From assembly GCA_959600635.1 (NCBI GenBank), contig CAUGMN010000082.1, positions 1 through 10,373 on the forward strand: a stretch of DNA of 10,373 bases, given 5' to 3'. Under the pieces are notes generated by a model. The model was given only the letters and a program-made list of their open reading frames with translations, searched no databases and was not told the origin of the DNA. This document shows, in pieces, positions 6,287 to 10,373 of the stretch. Made by a program: the position numbers and the translations under genes. Every line of letters starts with the position of its first letter. The first letter of the stretch is position 1. This DNA is from QAMX01 sp003149835. Its GTDB lineage: Bacteria; Bacillota; Clostridia; Oscillospirales; QAMX01.

Positions 6287-8045
6287 CGAACCGCGCAAGC
6301 TGATAGGTAACGAGCGCGGCCGCATAGGCGATGACGGTCTGCACCGCCGCTGCGCGCAGCGCAAAGCGGAGCGAGCCGCTCTCGGCGCGTATGGCCGCCA
6401 GCGTCGAAATACAGGGCGTATACAGCAGAACAAACACCAGCAGCGCCGCCGCCTGCGCGCCGCTGAACTGCTGTGCGAGGACGGCCGACAGCGCCGCGCC
6501 GCTGCATGAAAACAGGACGGCGAGCGTGCCGATGACCGCTTCCTTTGCCATAAAGCCCGCTAAGAGGGCGATGGCGAGGACCGGCGAACCAAGGCCGCAC
6601 GGATTCAGGAGCACAGCGAGAAAAGAGCCGATTACGCCGAGAATGCCGAAGGAGCCGTCTGTGCAGAGCGAGAGCGACGGCGTAAAGGTTTTTAACACCC
6701 AAAAAACCGCGAAAGCAATACTCATGACGCTGAACGTTCTTTTGACAAACCCGCCCAGCCGCGCGCAGACAAGCTTGAAAAGGACTGCGGGCCGCGGAAC
6801 ACGGTACGGCGGAAGCTCTACAAAAAATAAGGACTGCGGCGCTTGCCTGCCGCGCCGCGAGGCGCGCTGAGCAAGCGCCGCTCGCGCGAGCGCTGTGAAA
6901 ACGCCGGCGAGATACAGGAAAAACACAATCAGTACCGCATGATGCGGAAAAAACGCGCCGCAGAGCAGCCCATAGACCGGCAGCCGCGCGCCGCAGGAAA
7001 CAAACGGCAGCGCCAGCCAGAGCCGTTTTCGTTCGGCTTCGTCGCGGATGGTCCGCGTAGCCAGCACGGCGGGGACAGAGCAGCCGAAGCCGAGCAAAAT
7101 CGGTACGGCCGCGCGGCCGGAAAGTCCGAAGCGGCGGAGAAATCCGTCCGATAAAAAGGCGGTGCGCGCAAGATAGCCGCTTTCTTCCAGCGCGGAGATG
7201 CTGAGAAAGAGCAGAAAAAGCTGTGGCAAAAACGTCAGCAGCGACTGTATACCGTTCCAAACGCCGTCAAACAGCAGCCCGATGAAAAACGGCGGCACAC
7301 GGATGGCTTCGGCCGCCAGCCGTAGGAATGCCGCCGCTTTGGACAGCAGCGACGAGAAGCCGGCCGAAAGCATTTGTCCCGGATATCCGAACGCCAGAAA
7401 AAATACCGCGCCCATGACCGCCATAAAAACGACCACCGACCACGCGCCGCGCGCCAGCAGCCTGTCTGCGGCTGCGGTCGCTTTGCTGCGCTGCGGGGGC
7501 GTGAAATACTGCCGGGCCAGCGCCTCTGCGCGCGGCAGCGCCTCGCCCGCAAAGACAGGCGGCGCAGAGCCGCTTTCGCCGAGAATCGCGCGCCGGATCT
7601 CGCCGATTCCTCTGCCGTCGGCGCCCGAAAACAGACAAACCCTGTATGAAAGCTCCTTTTCGAGCGCCGCCTCCCGTACGCTTCCGCCGTTTCGCCGCAG
7701 CGCGTCGGCAAAGCTCAGCGCGACGACAACCGGCTTTTTGAAGCGCCCGAGCGCCACGGCGAGCGCCAGCCCGCGCTCAGGGCTGGTCGAATCGACGACG
7801 CAGATCAGACGGTCATAGGCGCCGCTCTCCAAAAAATCGAGCGTCACGCGCTCTTCGGGCGTATAAGGGGACAGCGAATAGACGCCGGGGAGATCGTAAA
7901 GAACGGCGTCTGATCTGCGCAGGCGCGCTTTCTTGACGGCTACGGTGACGCCGGCGCGGTTGCCGACGTCGCCTGTCTGACCGGTCAGGCGGTTGAACAG
8001 CGTCGTCTTACCGGAATTGGGCATGCCGACAAGCGCGATTTTCAT
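6276..8045 (-). CDS. Short FeoB-type ferrous iron transporter
   Basis: A 589-residue membrane GTPase of the FeoB family, probably moving Fe2+ (or a similar metal) across the cytoplasmic membrane. The N-terminal G domain has G1 GMPNSGKT (residues 7-14), a G2 Thr at 34 (RAGVTVAVKK) and G3 DLPG (51-54). Where G4 NxxD is expected it reads SFAD (111-114), so the Asn is replaced by Ser. Only about 45 residues separate the G domain from the first membrane segment (about 202-220), leaving little space for the usual helical domain. The Gate-type membrane part follows with SGYLARTAF, GFGCSVPA (319-326, including the family Cys), SCGARLPVY (350-358), AGFMAKEAVIGTL and LLYTPCISTLAAIR. The start has a good GAAAGGAAG site 7 nt upstream. 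It is shorter than the 650-770 residues of common FeoB, and no feoA is adjacent. FeoB homology is clear; the substrate is inferred. Confidence 0.9.
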   Translation of the reverse strand: MKIALVGMPNSGKTTLFNRLTGQTGDVGNRAGVTVAVKKARLRRSDAVLYDLPGVYSLSPYTPEERVTLDFLESGAYDRLICVVDSTSPERGLALAVALGRFKKPVVVALSFADALRRNGGSVREAALEKELSYRVCLFSGADGRGIGEIRRAILGESGSAPPVFAGEALPRAEALARQYFTPPQRSKATAAADRLLARGAWSVVVFMAVMGAVFFLAFGYPGQMLSAGFSSLLSKAAAFLRLAAEAIRVPPFFIGLLFDGVWNGIQSLLTFLPQLFLLFLSISALEESGYLARTAFLSDGFLRRFGLSGRAAVPILLGFGCSVPAVLATRTIRDEAERKRLWLALPFVSCGARLPVYGLLCGAFFPHHAVLIVFFLYLAGVFTALARAALAQRASRRGRQAPQSLFFVELPPYRVPRPAVLFKLVCARLGGFVKRTFSVMSIAFAVFWVLKTFTPSLSLCTDGSFGILGVIGSFLAVLLNPCGLGSPVLAIALLAGFMAKEAVIGTLAVLFSCSGAALSAVLAQQFSGAQAAALLVFVLLYTPCISTLAAIRAESGSLRFALRAAAVQTVIAYAAALVTYQLARFVTI

Positions 8046-8279
8046 AAAAAACTTCCTTTCGCCCCTGAAATCACGCGGCCCGACAGGGCATAACGCCGCG
8101 ACAGTTCAGTATATGGGACAAATTTCCGATTCATGCTTTTTATAAGCGGAGCCGTTTTTCGGCGTTCAATTTGTTGAATGGATACATGGAAAATTCAATG
8201 TCAAAGATAGTCAAATATCCGCGGATATATCTGCTTAATTTTGGTAATAATACATGTTGTAAATTGAACCGATTTTGAT
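8046..8279. other. AT-rich divergent intergenic region with palindrome and short repeats
   Basis: No gene is seen in this stretch between the divergent feoB-like gene and groES. It holds a GC-rich stem next to the feoB ribosome site (CGCGGC 8074-8079 with GCCGCG 8095-8100). It also holds an inverted pair TTCAA/TTGAA (8165-8178) with a further TTCAAT at 8194-8199, a direct repeat GTCAAA at 8200-8205 and 8210-8215 (10-bp period), and a perfect 14-bp palindrome ATATCCGCGGATAT (8215-8228). These look like possible regulator sites for one or both genes. None matches a Fur or DtxR box that I can recognise. Confidence 0.5.
8139..8169 (-). promoter_or_regulatory. Possible promoter of the feoB-like gene
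   Basis: On the minus strand TATAAA (8144-8139) matches the -10 consensus at five of six positions, and TTGAAC (8169-8164) matches the -35 at four of six. The 19-bp spacer is longer than ideal. Transcription would start near 8132, giving a leader of about 87 nt. It is the best candidate seen, but not strong. Confidence 0.3.
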
Positions 8280-8290
8280 TATCATATATA
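8257..8290 (+). promoter_or_regulatory. groESL promoter
   Basis: TTGTAA (8257-8262) and TATCAT (8280-8285) are spaced by 17 bp and would start transcription around 8292, right at the CIRCE element. An alternative pairing uses TTGAAC (8264-8269) with TATATA (8285-8290), but its spacer is only 15 bp. A vegetative promoter abutting CIRCE is the normal arrangement for HrcA-controlled groE operons. Which hexamers are used is uncertain; that a promoter lies here is likely. Confidence 0.7.
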
Positions 8291-8292
8291 CG

Positions 8293-8319
8293 TTAGCACT
8301 CGGAGCTAATGAGTGCTAA
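8293..8319. promoter_or_regulatory. CIRCE operator (HrcA binding site)
   Basis: TTAGCACTC (8293-8301), nine spacer bases, then GAGTGCTAA (8311-8319): both arms match the CIRCE consensus exactly. HrcA represses groESL through this site and is released on heat shock, when free GroEL falls. It lies at the predicted transcription start, 41 bp before groES. An hrcA gene is implied elsewhere in the genome. Confidence 0.97.
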
Positions 8320-8360
8320 GACCAAAAAGAAGGCCAACAATTCTAAGGGAGGAACACAAT

Positions 8361-8645
8361 ATGAAACTGAAACCTTTAGCCGACCGTGTCGTGGTCAAAA
8401 TGGTCGAAGCGGAGGAGACGACGAAGAGCGGGATTATCCTCACCGCGTCCGCCAAGGAAAAGCCGCAGATCGCCGAAATCATCGCGGTCGGACCGGGCGG
8501 AGTCGTCGACGGCAAAGAAGTGACGATGTACGTCAAAGTGGGCGACAAGGTCATCACCGGCAAATATTCGGGCACCGAAGTCAAGATCGACGGCGAGGAA
8601 TACACGATTGTCCGTCAGAGCGATATTCTGGCGGTCTGCGAATAA
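8361..8645 (+). CDS. groES: Co-chaperonin GroES
   Basis: A 94-residue Hsp10, the usual length, forming the heptameric lid of the GroEL folding chamber. It starts MKLKPLADRVVVKMVEAEE, has the mobile-loop segment around residues 17-33 (TKSGIILT) that contacts GroEL, the roof-hairpin region GPGGVVDG (44-51), VGDKVITGKYSGTEVKIDGEEY, and a C-terminal end SDILAVCE. The ATG is set by an AAGGGAGGA ribosome site (8345-8353) and by family alignment; an upstream in-frame start at 8313 lies within the CIRCE element and is not credible. It is first gene of the CIRCE-controlled operon, 46 bp before groEL. Confidence 0.98.
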   Translation: MKLKPLADRVVVKMVEAEETTKSGIILTASAKEKPQIAEIIAVGPGGVVDGKEVTMYVKVGDKVITGKYSGTEVKIDGEEYTIVRQSDILAVCE

Positions 8646-8691
8646 CCGGCGTTCATAACTGGGACATTTGATTATTTAGGAGGAAAAACAG

Positions 8692-10326
8692 ATGGCGAAA
8701 AAGCTGATTTACGGCGAGGAAGCTCGCCGCGCCCTTGAAAGAGGCGTCAATAAAGTTGCGGATACGGTGAAGATTACGCTCGGCCCCAAGGGCAGAAACG
8801 TTGTTCTCGATAAGAAATTCGGCGCTCCGATGATTATCAACGACGGTGTTTCGATCGCAAAAGAAATCGAACTCGAAGACCGCTTTGAAAACATGGGCGC
8901 TCAGCTCCTCAAAGAAGTCGCGACGAAGACCAACGACGTCGCCGGCGACGGTACGACGACGGCGACGCTGCTGGCGCAGGCGCTCGTCAGAGAAGGTTTG
9001 AAGAATCTGGCCGCCGGAGCGAACCCGATGGTCATGCGCAAGGGCATTTCCGCGGCGGTCAACGCGGCGGTCGCCAACATTAAGGAGAACGCGGTTGCCG
9101 TTTCCGGCAGCAGCGATATCGCCAAGGTCGCCGCGATTTCCTCGGGCAGCGAGTTTATCGGCGAGCTGATCGCCGACGCGATGGACAAGGTTTCCAACGA
9201 CGGCGTTATCACCGTTGAGGAATCCAAGACGGCCGAGACATACAGCGAGATCGTCGAGGGCATGCAGTTTGACCGCGGCTATATCACGCCGTATATGGTG
9301 ACGGATTCCGATAAAATGGAAGCGGTCATCGACGACGCCTACATTCTCATCACCGATAAGAAGATTTCCAATATTCAGGAGATCCTGCCGCTGCTCGAAC
9401 AGATCGTCCAGACTGGCAAGAAGCTCGTCATCATCGCCGAGGACGTCGAGGGCGAGGCGCTCGCCACGCTGATTGTCAACAAGCTGCGCGGCACGTTTAC
9501 CTGCATCGCGGTCAAGGCCCCGGGCTTTGGCGACAGACGCAAGGAAATGCTCAAAGACATCGCGATTCTGACCGGCGGCGAAGTCATCAGCGAAGAGCTC
9601 GGCCTCGAACTGAAAGAAACGCAGGTTTCGCAGCTCGGCCGCGCGCGTCAGGTCAAGATTCAGAAAGAGAACACCATTATCGTCGACGGCGCCGGTTCGT
9701 CCGATGAGATCAAAGCGCGCATCAACCAGATCAAGTCTCAGATTGAGGTCACGACCTCCGATTTCGATAAAGAGAAGCTCCAGGAGCGGCTTGCCAAGCT
9801 GTCCGGCGGCGTCGCCGTCATCAAGGTCGGCGCGGCGACCGAGACGGAGATGAAAGAGATGAAGCTCCGCATCGAGGACGCGCTCAACTCCACGCGCGCG
9901 GCCGTCGAAGAGGGCATTATCAGCGGCGGCGGCACGGCGTATGTCAATGCGATTGCCAGCGTCGAAAAGCTGGTTAAGACGACAGAGGGCGACGAGCGCA
10001 CCGGTGTTCGCGCCGTTATCAAAGCGCTCGAAGAGCCGGTCAAGCAGATTGCGGCCAACGCCGGCATCGACGGAAGCATCGTTCTCGAAAAAATCAAGAA
10101 TTCCAAAAAGGCCGGTTACGGCTTCGACGCCGCTACCGAAACTTATGCCGATATGATCAAAGCCGGTATCGTCGATCCGGCGAAGGTCACCCGCTCCGCG
10201 CTCCAGAACGCGGCCAGCGTCGCCTCTATGGTTCTGACGACCGAGGCGCTTGTCGGCGATATCCCGGAACCCCCGGCGGCGGCCCCGGCTCAGGGCGGCA
10301 TGGGCGGAGACATGGGCATGTACTAA
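8692..10326 (+). CDS. groEL: Chaperonin GroEL (Hsp60)
   Basis: A 544-residue ATP-driven chaperonin, normal length, which with GroES folds newly made and stress-damaged proteins in the cytoplasm. The equatorial domain shows ITLGPKGRNVVLDK (about 28-41) and the ATP-site motif GDGTTT (85-90). The apical domain includes the substrate-binding region around residues 190-370 (YITPYMVTD, KAPGFGDRRKEML). The catalytic aspartate needed for hydrolysis is D396 in RIEDALNSTRAAVEEG, followed by the GGG turn (412-414). The tail ends in the glycine/methionine-rich GGMGGDMGMY typical of GroEL. AGGAGG (8678-8683) lies 8 nt before the ATG. It shares the groES promoter and HrcA/CIRCE control. No key residue is missing. 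Confidence 0.99.
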   Translation: MAKKLIYGEEARRALERGVNKVADTVKITLGPKGRNVVLDKKFGAPMIINDGVSIAKEIELEDRFENMGAQLLKEVATKTNDVAGDGTTTATLLAQALVREGLKNLAAGANPMVMRKGISAAVNAAVANIKENAVAVSGSSDIAKVAAISSGSEFIGELIADAMDKVSNDGVITVEESKTAETYSEIVEGMQFDRGYITPYMVTDSDKMEAVIDDAYILITDKKISNIQEILPLLEQIVQTGKKLVIIAEDVEGEALATLIVNKLRGTFTCIAVKAPGFGDRRKEMLKDIAILTGGEVISEELGLELKETQVSQLGRARQVKIQKENTIIVDGAGSSDEIKARINQIKSQIEVTTSDFDKEKLQERLAKLSGGVAVIKVGAATETEMKEMKLRIEDALNSTRAAVEEGIISGGGTAYVNAIASVEKLVKTTEGDERTGVRAVIKALEEPVKQIAANAGIDGSIVLEKIKNSKKAGYGFDAATETYADMIKAGIVDPAKVTRSALQNAASVASMVLTTEALVGDIPEPPAAAPAQGGMGGDMGMY

Positions 10327-10373
10327 ATACAGCCCCCAGCGCTGTTCTGTAAAGTCGTCCAACGGCGCGGTCC
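10327..10373. other. Start of the groEL downstream region, nothing identified
   Basis: Only 47 bases remain. ACAGC (10329-10333) could pair with GCTGT (10341-10345), but no T-run follows, so a groEL terminator cannot be claimed here. Confidence 0.4.

Noticed and set aside
10329..10345. groEL terminator
   Set aside because: The possible stem has 5 bp and no T-run, and the window ends 28 bases later.
8653..10362. A 569-codon open frame on the minus strand covering all of groEL
   Set aside because: Its protein is rich in Asp, Arg and Leu with no recognisable domain, and groEL on the plus strand is unmistakable. Long antisense frames arise from strong codon bias in GC-rich, highly expressed genes.

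Overview
The window is about 10.4 kb of moderately GC-rich DNA that reads as the core chromosome of a Gram-positive anaerobe, most likely a Clostridia-class Bacillota of gut type. The pointers are a 58-residue bS21, a MetRS with an HIGN signature and a fused C-terminal tRNA-binding domain, the metG-tatD gene pair, strong AGGAGG ribosome sites, a perfect HrcA/CIRCE operator in front of groESL, and sigma-A-type promoters. The exact genus cannot be read from the sequence. There are no phage, IS, CRISPR, tRNA or rRNA genes.

Layout: (1) 1-1787, the 3' three quarters of leuS (leucyl-tRNA synthetase), whose N-terminus is outside the window. (2) 1835-2223, a self-contained transcription unit for ribosomal protein S21: a perfect-consensus promoter, a ~120-nt leader with possible alternative pairings, a 58-codon rpsU starting at GTG, and a clear intrinsic terminator. 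A perfect 18-bp palindrome follows directly. (3) 2261-6286, a likely operon driven by an extended -10 promoter: metG, tatD (1 bp after metG) and a Gfo/Idh/MocA-family oxidoreductase (21 bp after tatD). (4) 6276-8045 on the minus strand, a short FeoB-type ferrous iron transporter. Its stop codon overlaps the end of the oxidoreductase by 11 bp, inside a perfect 9-bp hairpin stem. (5) 8046-8360, a divergent, AT-rich control region with a 14-bp palindrome, short repeats, the groE promoter and CIRCE. (6) 8361-10326, groES-groEL.

The genes mainly serve translation (LeuRS, MetRS, bS21) and protein folding (GroES/GroEL), with a TatD-type nuclease, an oxidoreductase of unknown substrate and a metal transporter between them. 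I found no convincing new multi-gene system. The most interesting points are the FeoB homologue with an altered G4 motif and little room for the helical regulatory domain, the hairpin built over the convergent stop codons, the rpsU leader, and two perfect palindromes of unknown function. The long antisense reading frames opposite the main genes, including one spanning all of groEL, are shadows of codon bias.
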